Assembly: GCA_016284315.1 (NCBI GenBank)
Contig: JAEEOO010000004.1
Coordinates: forward strand, 1-64,000
DNA: 64,000 nucleotides
Direction: 5' to 3'
Origin: Lachnospiraceae bacterium
GTDB taxonomy: Bacteria > Bacillota > Clostridia > Lachnospirales > Lachnospiraceae
Positions 37,187 through 46,716 of the stretch are shown here, one piece after another. The notes under the pieces are model-generated. The model was not told where the DNA came from and made no database searches. It saw nothing but the letters and a program-made list of their open reading frames with translations. The position numbers and the translations under genes are program-made. Each line of letters starts with the position of its first letter. The first letter of the stretch is position 1.

Positions 37187-37230
37187 AAAAAAGGCAGGGA
37201 ATTCCCTGCCTTTAGTCCATTAAAGTTTCT
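37184..37230. repeat. Right copy of the direct repeat flanking the ATPase gene
   Basis: The partner of the repeat at 35528-35569. It contains the terminator of surface protein B as a longer, perfect palindrome, so it is probably the original copy. Confidence 0.7.
37190..37213 (-). terminator. Intrinsic terminator after surface protein B
   Basis: A 24-base perfect palindrome AAAGGCAGGGAA/TTCCCTGCCTTT followed on the minus strand by a T-run. It ends the surface protein B transcript. Confidence 0.85.
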
Positions 37231-37243
37231 TAGTATAAAAGGG

Positions 37244-40200
37244 TTAGTTCTTCTTGTCAGTTCCGTTAAGGTTCTGATTCTTCTTTTTCCGGTTACCATT
37301 GATGATTCCGAAGGTTGCGCCGCCGGTTACAGCGCCTGCAGCAAGGAGCCACCACCAGTTCCACTTTCTTGAAGTGGTTACATCATCGATTCCCTGGATA
37401 AGAGCTGACTCTTCGTCACCGATGTTCTCAGTCTCAGTACCATCTCCGATACCCTCTGCAAGAGCTGACTCCTCGTCACCGATGTTCTCGGTCTCATTCT
37501 CTTCCCCTGCATTACCGGCATCCTGATCATCGTTAGCTCCGGCATTAACATTGCCTGCGCCGGCATTAGCATTTACGCCCTGTGCAGGAGCATTAACAAG
37601 AGGTGCTGCCATATTTACAATAGTAACAGTCTCGGTAGTTGTATCCTCAGCGGCTCTTCTTCCGACTTCTTCAGCTGCCTCTCTATCCCTAAACTCTTTT
37701 ACCTTTGCATCGTAATTCTTTGAAACTTCATCAAGTTTCTTAACAAGTTCGTCTCTCTCTTTCTTAGCCTGCTCAAGGCTCTTCTTAGCAGCCTCAAGAC
37801 TTGCGGTCCACTGGTTGATGCCTTCAAAGTCAGTATTTTCGGTCTTTATCTTTGCAAGCTCTGTTTCAAGTTTCTCAACTTCCTTCTTGGCTTCGCCGAG
37901 CTTAGTATCAGTCTTTTCAAGCTGAGTTAAGAGATCGGTATACTTTTTAGCAAGATCGCTTGCTTCTTTGACATTTTTACGGAACTCATCGTTCTGAGTT
38001 GCATCCTTGACATTAATCTTGGGTGCTTCTCCGGTATAACCATCAGTGGTATATGAGGTGTAGTCATACTCTGCAAGAGCGATATTTCCGCTGTACCAGT
38101 TATCGTTTCTGTACTCTTTTACTGAGTTAGCTGTTACATCATCTTTATCCCAAGTGGTAGTTGATATTTTCTTGTCGGTCTCAACCGTAGTCTCCAAAAG
38201 AAGATATTTGAGTACATTATATCCGTAATAAGTCTTAGTACCGGGTATGGCTGTTGCACTGTTTTTATCATAATTAACCACAAGGTTGTTATCATTGATA
38301 CCGGCCTCTGCAAGCGCAGTCTTAACAGAATCATCAGTTATCACATCTGTTGTAGCTCCGCTGACGGTAACCTCTTTTGATGCATTATCAAGATAATAAT
38401 ATACAGTATACTTATTTGATCCGTCTCCCAAAGCTGTATATCCTACATAATGCTTTCCCTCTTTAGCAAGAGCGACATTATCGGACTCCTCATCATCTTT
38501 CCAGATGCCCTTTAAGATCAACCAGTCCTTAGTAACTGTCTTTTTGGAAAGTTTTACAACATTGGCAGTAAGGGTTCCTGAAGCAAAATATCCACTTGTT
38601 TTATCTTCGTCGATGTCACCGATTATTTCATAATCTCTCTGCCAAACCTTTGTAACAGCATTGAAATCGTACTTGGCTGTTAATTCTGTCATAAAGATAG
38701 CCCATGCTGTTCCATAAGCGATCTGTCCAAGTTCAGGGATTTCCCTTGTCTCTGTAAACTTCTCACTGCCGTAATTTACATTAACCTTGTATCCTGTTGT
38801 AACAGTATCATCAAATGTATCCTCGACAAATCCGATTGTAGCGTATGCTTCTGCCTCACCAAAGGATTCCTCTACAACGTCAGCCACTACATCTCCGGCC
38901 TTAAAATCAATTCCACCAATGGTTACGACCTCGTCACCGGAAAGCGCATCAACCTGTTTCTGTACATCTGCTCGGAAGGCTGCCTTTGCTTCGGCCAACT
39001 TATCTGAAACCTTCTCACCGTACTTAATCTCAATGTTTCCGATTCTGATAGACTTTACAGTAGTCTCGCCTTCTGCAGGCTTAAGTCCATCAACAACATC
39101 CTGAAGATCGCTTACATACTTCGCCTGAGCATCTGAAAGATTTTCATAACTCTTTCCACTTGCAGCAACCGCATCAAGCTTAGCACCGGTATACTTTGTA
39201 GTTGTAACATCAGCTGTTACAGTCTTGATAAGTTCTCCGGTAGTAGAGTTGTATGTATATGTAGGGATTTCATCCTTGATCTCTACTTCGGTAACAGCCT
39301 CAGCCTTTTCATCATTAAGAAGATTTTCAAGCTGCTCATCGGTTACCTTACTCTCCTCGACTTCTGTATCTGTAACACCATTGGCAGCAGAAATTGCATA
39401 CTTCGCATACTGATCTTCGCCAATCTTAACGATAGCGTATCCCGCTTCTTCATCGACAATGATATTGTCGGTTTCGGCATTAAGCTTTGCAAGCTCTTCC
39501 TCGGTAAGATCATGATGATCAAGTACGGTATGTTCCATGCTCTCGAAGATGATAAGTCCGATGGTTGAATCGTTGGATCCCATAGAATAGCCATCTAAAA
39601 CCTGCTTATAATTGTATCTTGCAACCTTTTCTACAGTCTCCTCACCGGTTTTATTACCTTCTTCATCATATACCGGCACCTTTACGGTATACTTCATCTC
39701 GTAATGATTAAGAAGCCTGTTTGCAGGTTTGCCATTCAGATTCTCGTCGTCAGATTTGTACACATCTTTTTCTGCATATTCGGGATAATCATTGTTCGTA
39801 ATTAATTTAACATTCTTTTTTCCATAACCAACAAGGGTAGCGGTAGGATCATTTTTCTTAATGCTGGGGAAGATGTAGAACTCCATGATAGCTTCCATAA
39901 GAGCATTACTGTTTCCCCAGAATGTACCATAATTACGCTCTTTGGATTCCTTGTACATTTTAGCTTCCAAAGCCGCAATAAGTGCATAACCTTCCTTGTT
40001 GTAGTCTTCCTCTGCTTTCTCGGTATTTGCCTTAAGTTTTGCAACTTCATCAATAAGGTCCTGAAGTTCCTTCTCAGCTAAATCAGCATCATCACTTGCA
40101 GTGCCCTGAAGTTTTGCAACATTCTCTTTAGCAGTCTCAAGCTGTCCCAAAGCAGCCTCGTACTTCTTTTTTGAATTGTCGTAGTCAGTCTTCTTTTCGT

Positions 40201-40936
40201 TGAAATTCTTCTCAGTTTCTTTAAGATTCTTTTCAGCAGCATCAACGTTCTTTTCGGCAGCATCTACAATAGCATTAGCATTTCCCATAGCCTTGTCTGC
40301 TGCTTCTTTATCTTCAGCATTTTTAACGTTGTCGTTCTCGATATCAAGTTTCTTATCAGCTTCGCTAAGCTTTTCTGCAATAGGCTTCACCTGATCATCA
40401 GCCTCTTTCTCAAGCTTCTGAGCATCTGAAAGAGCACTGTTTGCGTTCTGCTCCTGCTGCTTAGCCATGCCGGTATAAGTGTCGATATTTTCGGATTCTT
40501 CCTGAATATAACCAAGAGCCTCTTCGATGTCTGAAACAGCCTCATTAACATCAACTGCACCGGGTTTAATTTCATTTACATGGTCACCATTGGTTTCCTC
40601 AGTTTTAAGATCCTGATCATCCTCAATAGCAACCGGAAGTGTTGTATCTGTAGCCATATCAGAAGCGGTATCCACTTCTTTTACAGCTTCCTTAACAGCA
40701 GGCTTAACACCGGTATCGGTTGTCTTATCTTCCATTACCTTACCGATGCTCTCAAGAGTCTTGGTAAGTTCTGATTGGGTCTCTGCCTTTTCCGAAGTAT
40801 TCTCCGGCACGTTTGAAGCGGGTACATTTTCTGTACTTGCTGCAAATGCAGAAAGGTTCATGGAATTGGAAGCCATGACAGCTGAAATTCCAATTGTCAT
40901 TGCTCTTACAATGTTTTTATTAATAAGTTTGCTCAT
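37244..40936 (-). CDS. Large coiled-coil surface protein B of the family
   Basis: A 1230-residue homolog of the protein at 31873-35388 over its full length. Signal peptide cleaved after AFA at 30-32; coiled coil to about 320; core with YNSTTGELIKTVTADVTT near 560 and YRNDNWYSGNIAL near 940; second coiled coil (about 990-1100); a Glu/Ala linker; ENIGDEESAL at 1150 and again at 1170; WNWWWLL from 1192, membrane helix and KKK tail. It has two similar stretches IRIGNIEIKYGE and VTIGGIDFKAGD where protein A has one, so the core has been internally duplicated. AGGAG-type site before the start. Confidence 0.85.
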   Translation of the reverse strand: MSKLINKNIVRAMTIGISAVMASNSMNLSAFAASTENVPASNVPENTSEKAETQSELTKTLESIGKVMEDKTTDTGVKPAVKEAVKEVDTASDMATDTTLPVAIEDDQDLKTEETNGDHVNEIKPGAVDVNEAVSDIEEALGYIQEESENIDTYTGMAKQQEQNANSALSDAQKLEKEADDQVKPIAEKLSEADKKLDIENDNVKNAEDKEAADKAMGNANAIVDAAEKNVDAAEKNLKETEKNFNEKKTDYDNSKKKYEAALGQLETAKENVAKLQGTASDDADLAEKELQDLIDEVAKLKANTEKAEEDYNKEGYALIAALEAKMYKESKERNYGTFWGNSNALMEAIMEFYIFPSIKKNDPTATLVGYGKKNVKLITNNDYPEYAEKDVYKSDDENLNGKPANRLLNHYEMKYTVKVPVYDEEGNKTGEETVEKVARYNYKQVLDGYSMGSNDSTIGLIIFESMEHTVLDHHDLTEEELAKLNAETDNIIVDEEAGYAIVKIGEDQYAKYAISAANGVTDTEVEESKVTDEQLENLLNDEKAEAVTEVEIKDEIPTYTYNSTTGELIKTVTADVTTTKYTGAKLDAVAASGKSYENLSDAQAKYVSDLQDVVDGLKPAEGETTVKSIRIGNIEIKYGEKVSDKLAEAKAAFRADVQKQVDALSGDEVVTIGGIDFKAGDVVADVVEESFGEAEAYATIGFVEDTFDDTVTTGYKVNVNYGSEKFTETREIPELGQIAYGTAWAIFMTELTAKYDFNAVTKVWQRDYEIIGDIDEDKTSGYFASGTLTANVVKLSKKTVTKDWLILKGIWKDDEESDNVALAKEGKHYVGYTALGDGSNKYTVYYYLDNASKEVTVSGATTDVITDDSVKTALAEAGINDNNLVVNYDKNSATAIPGTKTYYGYNVLKYLLLETTVETDKKISTTTWDKDDVTANSVKEYRNDNWYSGNIALAEYDYTSYTTDGYTGEAPKINVKDATQNDEFRKNVKEASDLAKKYTDLLTQLEKTDTKLGEAKKEVEKLETELAKIKTENTDFEGINQWTASLEAAKKSLEQAKKERDELVKKLDEVSKNYDAKVKEFRDREAAEEVGRRAAEDTTTETVTIVNMAAPLVNAPAQGVNANAGAGNVNAGANDDQDAGNAGEENETENIGDEESALAEGIGDGTETENIGDEESALIQGIDDVTTSRKWNWWWLLAAGAVTGGATFGIINGNRKKKNQNLNGTDKKN

Positions 40937-41043
40937 CGTTCTCTCCTTAATACTTATCCCAAAAATAATAACTAACCTTCGGTTAAGGCAAAAACTGATT
41001 TCCCCTTTTGCCCACCGGTTACAAATTTAGCACTCAGTTCGTA

Positions 41044-41091
41044 CAATTACAACATATTAGGGATGAGTGGCGGATTTTTGTGACGAATGGA
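41044..41091 (-). promoter_or_regulatory. Conserved upstream element of surface protein B
   Basis: GGGATGA at 41060-41066 and GTGACGA at 41080-41086, 20 bases apart. The whole 48-base block is nearly identical to the one at 46422-46467 before surface protein C, and both lie 107-108 bases before the start codon. Confidence 0.65.
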
Positions 41092-41152
41092 TAAAATTGA
41101 TGGAAAAGTAGAATTTATTTATAAAATTTAGTGTGCTCCGATAGTCATCAAC

Positions 41153-41187
41153 AAAAAAAGGAAAAGCACTAGGCTTTTCCTTTTTTA
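41153..41187 (-). terminator. Terminator after the PilZ gene
   Basis: AAAAAAGGAAAAGC and GCTTTTCCTTTTTT arms (41154-41167, 41173-41186) around ACTAG, with T-runs in both directions. It separates PilZ from surface protein B. Confidence 0.8.
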
Positions 41188-41236
41188 GCGTTTGAACATA
41201 TTTAAGTTTTTTAAAGTATAAGTATAAAGAATAGCT

Positions 41237-41548
41237 TTATTCGAACTTGATTCTCTCAAAAAGGAACTCAAGTACGTCGGGAGTGAACTTCTTAGCATTG
41301 ATACCAACAGTGAAGCTTCCGTCCTCGTTGGGAACCTGTCTCATGACATCAGCGTACATGATAAGAGTCTCGGCAACGATAATGATTGCCTTTCCAACAA
41401 GATTAGGAGTCTCTGCGGGCATCTTAAGTCCCATTCCCAAAGGAGAAACGTTCTCTACTTCTACAAAGTATCTCTCCTGAGTATCGCATACAACTACAAC
41501 GCTCTTAAGAGAAAAGTCAATTCTTGATATGGCTCTTTTTTCTTCCAT
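41237..41548 (-). CDS. PilZ-domain c-di-GMP-binding-type protein
   Basis: A 103-residue single-domain PilZ protein. Both c-di-GMP-binding motifs are visible: RxxxR as R5 and R9 in KRAISRID, and N/DxSxxG as NVSPLGMG with N33, S35 and G38. The rest, TVGINAKKFTPDVLEF, fits the PilZ C-terminus. It would sense c-di-GMP in the cytoplasm and act on a partner. It lies between surface proteins C and B and has its own terminator. A GGGGG site precedes the ATG. Confidence 0.8.
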   Translation of the reverse strand: MEEKRAISRIDFSLKSVVVVCDTQERYFVEVENVSPLGMGLKMPAETPNLVGKAIIIVAETLIMYADVMRQVPNEDGSFTVGINAKKFTPDVLEFLFERIKFE

Positions 41549-41566
41549 TTTAATTACCCCCTATTT

Positions 41567-41597
41567 AAAGGCAGGGCTCACATGAAGCTCTGCCTTT
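41567..41597 (-). terminator. Hairpin after surface protein C
   Basis: Twelve-base arms AAAGGCAGGGCT and AGCTCTGCCTTT (41567-41578 and 41586-41597, one G-T pair) between the surface gene and PilZ. The T-run is short, so it may end only part of the transcripts, letting PilZ be read with the surface gene. Confidence 0.55.
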
Positions 41598-41635
41598 AAA
41601 CTTATTATAGATTATTTTGTACAGATTGAGAATAA

Positions 41636-44600
41636 TTAATTCTTCTTATCTGTTGATGAAGGATTCTGTCTCTTATTCTTCTTTCTGTTGCCCTGGACGA
41701 TTCCGAAGGTTGCACCGCCGGTTACAGCGCCTGCAACAAGGAGCCACCACCAGTTCCACTTTCTTGAAGTGGTTGCATCATCGATGCCCTGGATAAGAGC
41801 TGACTCTTCGCCTTCGATATTCTCAGTCTGAGTATCATCTCCGATGCCCTCTGCAAGAGCTGACTCCTCGTCACCGATGTTCTCGGTCTCAGTCTCTTCC
41901 TCAGCGTTATCAGCATCCTGATCCTCACCGCCTGCGTTTGCTGCGCCCTGTGCAGGAGCTGCTGCAAGAGGTGCTGCTGCGTTAACGAAGGTAACGACCT
42001 CAGTCTCGGTCTCTTCAGTTGTGGTTGCAGGAGCGGACTCACGTACGTTGAATGAATCTGCTGCGTTAAGAACATCAGAAACCTTCTGTGCATTATCCTG
42101 TGCCTTCTTAAGGTTATCGGTAGCCTTAGCTGCGTCAGAAACAGCATTGTTGTATACCTTAACAGCTTCATCATAAGCAGTCTTTACATCATTGTACTTA
42201 TCTGCAGTGATAGCCTGCTCGCTCTTGAGATTCTCAAGAACCTTAGCCATATCAAGTACTCTCTGGTATGCAGTCTTAACCTTGGTAAGTTTAGCATTTG
42301 CTTCGTTCTTAGCAGTAGTAAGATTGCTAACAGCTTCATTAGCAGTTGAAAATCTGTCTACTGCATTTTTAAGGTTGGTCTTTGCAGTCTCAAGTTTTGA
42401 GTTTGCCTTCTCAAGTTCCGTATCCTTAGCCTTCTTATTAGCTACAGCATTATTATATACTACCTGAGCGATAGACTTCATATAATTGTTAACAAACAAT
42501 TCAGCATCTGCAGCAAGCTTTTCACGATTTGCCTGATCAAGAAGTGCTTTCTTCTCACCAAGTGTCTTCTCTGCTGCTTCATATTTAATCTTAGCATCTG
42601 CTGCTAAGCCCTCGAGTCTCTTCTGCTCCTTAACAGCCTTCTGATGTGCATCATATGCTGCTACAGCTTCTGCGCTCTCTTTGCCATACTGGAAAGTAAG
42701 AGCCCATGCTTTCTGCCAAGCTAATTCAGCTGCACGATAAGCGCTTTCGGCCTCATCAGCTGCTTTCTGATATGCCTTTTTAGCATCATCAGCTATAGTT
42801 TTTGCTTCACCATAGTTTTTCTCAGCAGTTTCCTTTGCTACTTTCTTCTCTCCGGCAGTTTCGGTTGCTTTCTTAGCCTTTTCATCAGCATCACTTGCAT
42901 CCTGCTGTGCCTTCAATAAAGCTGCGGCTGCACCAGTTGAAGCTGATAAAGCATCATCATACTCGCCCTGAGCTAAATCTAAAGCATCGCTAGCTGCTTT
43001 AGCTTCATTTCTTACACCTTCAAGCTGATTTGTATAACCGGAAAGTGTAGAAGCAGTGCCGGACTGTTCCGTTACCTTATTATCGTAATCTACTCTGTTA
43101 TCGAAAGCTGTCTTTGCATTATCACGAGCTTCCTTTGCGCTAATAGCCTCCTGTGATTCTGGTCCGTGCTCCTTAACAGCATTATTGTAATTCTCCTGTG
43201 CAGTAACAACTGCATCGTATGCAGCCTTAAGAGTAGAATTATTCTTCTTTTCTGCTGCACTTGACTGCTTGCTTTCCTGAGTCTGCTTGTCAGTTCTTGC
43301 GGAAGAAAGTTCTCCATTGATTCTCTCAATTTCGTTCTTTACAGAATCTGTATAAAGGCTCTGCTTATCCTGTAGAGTTCCAAGCTTTTCAGAAATAATA
43401 CCTGCATTCTTATCAAATGTATCAAGAGCATCCTGAGCTGCACGAACCTTCTGGCTGTATTCATCAGTCTTGTTTGTGAAGGAAGTCTCATTGAAGTAAT
43501 CATCTCCCTTACCGGTGAAGGTAGGATTATTCTGGTCATATACATTTTCGTACTGATAAGGAGTAACATTTACATCAACAGTCTTTGTACTCTGTCTTGA
43601 GTGTACACTATAGGTAGCCAACATTCCCTTATACTTCAAATTTCCAAAACGGTCCCTATAGCATTCGTTTTCACTTACTTCCATTTCTCCTATAAGAGTA
43701 TTAATGTAATAGTAAGTATAAGGCACCTGTTTCTGAACCTTATTATTACTTACCTGACTAGGAGTATATACATTACCCTCAGCATCCTTATAGGAAGCTA
43801 CCACGCGATGTGTTACAGGCTCTTTCTTAGTTACATCAATGTGATCGCCCTTATGGGTTCCGGAGTTATTTACTGTTCCATTCGCATCATAGATAACATA
43901 GTCATAAAACTCAGTAACAGTCTCAGTAGAATTCTTTAATCTATATGTAACTTTAACATAATTGTTGTCGTCCCTATTTGAAGTCCATCCATAGAACTGA
44001 ACTGTGCTAAGATCAATGTTTTCTACTGTCTGATAGAATTTATATTTGATAAGATACTCAGCAAGGGTATTGGCCTTATCAACATAACCATCCCAATCAC
44101 CATAAGCAACATTCTTGCATGCAGCCTGCTGCTCCTCAATCTGCTTAGCGAGATCTGCAAGAGTTTCATTAGCGGCAAACTCTTTCTGAGCATCCTGAAG
44201 ATCCTTTTCAAGATCCTCTCTCTTTGTATCGCCATTGAGGTTCTTTACATCATCATATGCCTTCTGAGCATCATCAACGTCCTTAGCAATAGCATTAAGA
44301 GGAGCCAACTGTTCCTCAAGGCCTGAAATCACTCCCTCAAGTCTGCTAAGCTCATTTGTTGCGTCTTCATAATCCTTAAGAGCCTGCTTGTACTCCTCAG
44401 AATCCTCACCGTAAAGTTCCTTAGCATTATTAAGCTCTGTTAATTTTCCGGATACGATTGCGGCAATTCTTTCTACCTCAGCCTGAGCTTCGCCAAGTTT
44501 AGTCTTAAGAGTCTCAGCATCTTCATCAGAAGTAAGTTTTGCCTTTGCATCAGCTACTTCCTGCTTTTTAGCATTATCTGCTTTTGTTGCGGAAGTAATG

Positions 44601-46315
44601 TTATCAAGAAGAGTAGAGAGCTTCTCCTCAGCTAATCTATTAGTTTCTTTTGCAGCTGCTAATTCTGAAGTCTCAGCAGTTAGTTTTCCGGAGGCTTCCT
44701 GAGCTTTTCTCTCTGCCTCTTCAGCATCTCCTGCTAATCCGCTAGCCACTCCAGCCAATCTTTCTGCATCATTATAAGCGTTTGAATATTCCTGAGCAGC
44801 GGTATTTTTCTGCTGCTCAAGGCTATCAGCATGCTTCTTAGCTTTATCGTAACTATTATATGCTGCTACAGCCTCAGCTGATTCTCTGCCCCACTTATCA
44901 ACAGCGGTAAGATAATCGCTCCAAGCCTGCCATGCGGCTGTTAAAGCATCGTCAGCTTCCTTCTTAGCTGTATCGTATGCTGTCTTTAAGCCTTCAGCCT
45001 TCTTCTTCTGATCTGCTGCAGCCTTATTTGCATCATTATATGCCTTCTGCTTCTTATCTCTTTCATCTTTAGCAGAGTTGTAGTTATCAGTTGCTTCCTT
45101 TACTTTCCGTTCTTTCTCAGAAACCTTATCTGCAGAATCCTTGACTGCCTTAGTCCAAGCGTCAAGGTTTGCTTCAGCTAATTTAGCCTGGAATGCAGCG
45201 CTATCAGCTCTCTTCTGAGCCTGATCGGCATTCCATTTTGCATTTGCAGCAGCAGCCTGCTTATTAATAAGATTGAACCAAGCATTCTTCTGCTCTGTCT
45301 TAGCAGCTTCAAGATCATCGCTAGCCTTGTCAAAAGCAGCCTGTGCAAGTTCCAAAGCAGCCTTTGCGTTATCAATAGCAGATTTTACATCGCCGTCATA
45401 AACAACATTGCCGTCCTCATCAGCTTCAAGACCATATTCCTCGACAATTCTGTCAAGTTCAGCCTGTGCTGCATCAACTGAAGCAATTGCTGCATCAAGT
45501 GCATCTTTGCAAGCTGTAACCTTCTCGTCAGCAAGATTCATTACTCCGGTAGCTGCCTCTACAGCTGCGTCTGCCTCTTTCTTCTGAGTTTCTGCAGTCT
45601 TAACAGCTTCATTTGCTGCTGCAGCAAATGCCTTAGCTGATTCTCTTGCTGCTTCTGCATAGCCATCAGCATCATAAGTGATTCCTGCTGTTGTAGTAGC
45701 ATCGGCTAATGCCTTCTCACCGGTTGCAACTGCAGCATCGCTCTTGTTTACAGCATCACTAATAGCTGCTGACTCTCCTGCAACATTGCTCTCAAAGAAT
45801 CCAACCTGCTCTGTTGCGTTCTGAAGAGCCTCCTCATATGCAGCGATGTCATCTGTAGCCTTCTTATTGAGGTTATCAAGATTTGAGATAGTCTGCTCGA
45901 TTGAATCTATATCATCAACTGTATCCTGAAGATAATCATCAATAGTCTTCTTCTCTTCAGTATCGGATACTTCACGTACGATTTCGCCACTTACAACCTG
46001 CTGATCGTCGGTTACTATCTGTGTAGGCTCCTCTACTACTACATCATCAGAAGTAGCATCCTCAATTGATACTGCATTCTCATCCATAGCGGACTTAACA
46101 ATCTCCTCTGTCTCTTCAACATATTCTGAGATTTCTGCGTTAAGCGCGGGAGTTACAACTTCCTGAGTTCCCTCAGTAGTGGTGTTCTCGTTGTTAAGGC
46201 TTGTATTCTCTGTATCATCAGCGAATGCTGCAAGATTCATAGAACCAGCTGCCATAACGGTTGAGAGACCGATTGACATTGCTTTTACGATCTGTTTGTT
46301 GATAAGTTTACTCAT
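41636..46315 (-). CDS. Very large coiled-coil surface protein C of the family
   Basis: A 1559-residue paralog of proteins A and B. Same signal peptide length (AFA at 30-32); coiled coils over about 115-740 and 950-1440, with an embedded globular part about 755-950 (VENIDLSTVQFYGW, VTYRLKNSTETV, YTYYYINTLIGE). Four coiled-coil turns carry a YGxES-type motif: near 474, 633, 1048 and 1207. Then a linker, ENIGDEESAL at 1478, ENIEGEESAL at 1498, WNWWWLL from 1520, membrane helix and a basic tail. It lacks the TKTVTADVTT stretch of the other two. Confidence 0.85.
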   Translation of the reverse strand: MSKLINKQIVKAMSIGLSTVMAAGSMNLAAFADDTENTSLNNENTTTEGTQEVVTPALNAEISEYVEETEEIVKSAMDENAVSIEDATSDDVVVEEPTQIVTDDQQVVSGEIVREVSDTEEKKTIDDYLQDTVDDIDSIEQTISNLDNLNKKATDDIAAYEEALQNATEQVGFFESNVAGESAAISDAVNKSDAAVATGEKALADATTTAGITYDADGYAEAARESAKAFAAAANEAVKTAETQKKEADAAVEAATGVMNLADEKVTACKDALDAAIASVDAAQAELDRIVEEYGLEADEDGNVVYDGDVKSAIDNAKAALELAQAAFDKASDDLEAAKTEQKNAWFNLINKQAAAANAKWNADQAQKRADSAAFQAKLAEANLDAWTKAVKDSADKVSEKERKVKEATDNYNSAKDERDKKQKAYNDANKAAADQKKKAEGLKTAYDTAKKEADDALTAAWQAWSDYLTAVDKWGRESAEAVAAYNSYDKAKKHADSLEQQKNTAAQEYSNAYNDAERLAGVASGLAGDAEEAERKAQEASGKLTAETSELAAAKETNRLAEEKLSTLLDNITSATKADNAKKQEVADAKAKLTSDEDAETLKTKLGEAQAEVERIAAIVSGKLTELNNAKELYGEDSEEYKQALKDYEDATNELSRLEGVISGLEEQLAPLNAIAKDVDDAQKAYDDVKNLNGDTKREDLEKDLQDAQKEFAANETLADLAKQIEEQQAACKNVAYGDWDGYVDKANTLAEYLIKYKFYQTVENIDLSTVQFYGWTSNRDDNNYVKVTYRLKNSTETVTEFYDYVIYDANGTVNNSGTHKGDHIDVTKKEPVTHRVVASYKDAEGNVYTPSQVSNNKVQKQVPYTYYYINTLIGEMEVSENECYRDRFGNLKYKGMLATYSVHSRQSTKTVDVNVTPYQYENVYDQNNPTFTGKGDDYFNETSFTNKTDEYSQKVRAAQDALDTFDKNAGIISEKLGTLQDKQSLYTDSVKNEIERINGELSSARTDKQTQESKQSSAAEKKNNSTLKAAYDAVVTAQENYNNAVKEHGPESQEAISAKEARDNAKTAFDNRVDYDNKVTEQSGTASTLSGYTNQLEGVRNEAKAASDALDLAQGEYDDALSASTGAAAALLKAQQDASDADEKAKKATETAGEKKVAKETAEKNYGEAKTIADDAKKAYQKAADEAESAYRAAELAWQKAWALTFQYGKESAEAVAAYDAHQKAVKEQKRLEGLAADAKIKYEAAEKTLGEKKALLDQANREKLAADAELFVNNYMKSIAQVVYNNAVANKKAKDTELEKANSKLETAKTNLKNAVDRFSTANEAVSNLTTAKNEANAKLTKVKTAYQRVLDMAKVLENLKSEQAITADKYNDVKTAYDEAVKVYNNAVSDAAKATDNLKKAQDNAQKVSDVLNAADSFNVRESAPATTTEETETEVVTFVNAAAPLAAAPAQGAANAGGEDQDADNAEEETETENIGDEESALAEGIGDDTQTENIEGEESALIQGIDDATTSRKWNWWWLLVAGAVTGGATFGIVQGNRKKNKRQNPSSTDKKN

Positions 46316-46421
46316 CGTTTTCTCCTTTATACTAAAAACTTAAAATAATTAACAATTTCATTCGGGATCAAACCAACCAATTTCCCATTTAGCTGTTTAA
46401 CAATTTATCATGCCCCCTGTC

Positions 46422-46467
46422 CAATTACAACATACTTGGGATGAGTGGCGGATTTTTGTGACGAAAG
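46422..46467 (-). promoter_or_regulatory. Conserved upstream element of surface protein C
   Basis: GGGATGA at 46438-46444 and GTGACGA at 46458-46464, 20 bases apart, matching the block at 41044-41091 in sequence and in distance to the start. Confidence 0.65.
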
Positions 46468-46670
46468 GAAGATTTTACCTATAAAGTCGGTGTTTTTTTG
46501 CTTGATTTCCATTATAAAAGCTGCGGAAACAGGTCCTCAGCTTTACATAAATGCTCTGTATAGATTTTAATCATTTCATCATATTACCGTTAAACAACAG
46601 CTTTTCTATTATATATTAATGTTCTGAATTGCACAACTGCTTTATGACAAAACGGTCGTTTTTTATTGGA
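46468..46670. other. Gap without recognised feature
   Basis: A low-complexity, A/T-rich stretch between the surface C element and the Rpn terminator. I see no gene, RNA or clear hairpin here. Confidence 0.5.
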
Positions 46671-46697
46671 CAAAAAAGGCCCGGGGAATCCCGGACC
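46671..46697 (-). terminator. Terminator after the Rpn-type gene
   Basis: GGCCCGGG and CCCGGACC arms (46678-46685 and 46690-46697) around GAAT, followed on the minus strand by TTTTTT. Confidence 0.75.
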
Positions 46698-46716
46698 TGA
46701 TAAGGCTACCATTATA

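Noticed and set aside
41027-41035. TTAGCACTC, the left half of the CIRCE heat-shock operator; also at 55403-55411
   Set aside because: The matching GAGTGCTAA half is missing at both places, so HrcA control is not supported.
43601-43939. 112-residue plus-strand frame inside surface protein C
   Set aside because: Hydrophobic random sequence in the antisense frame of a well-supported gene.
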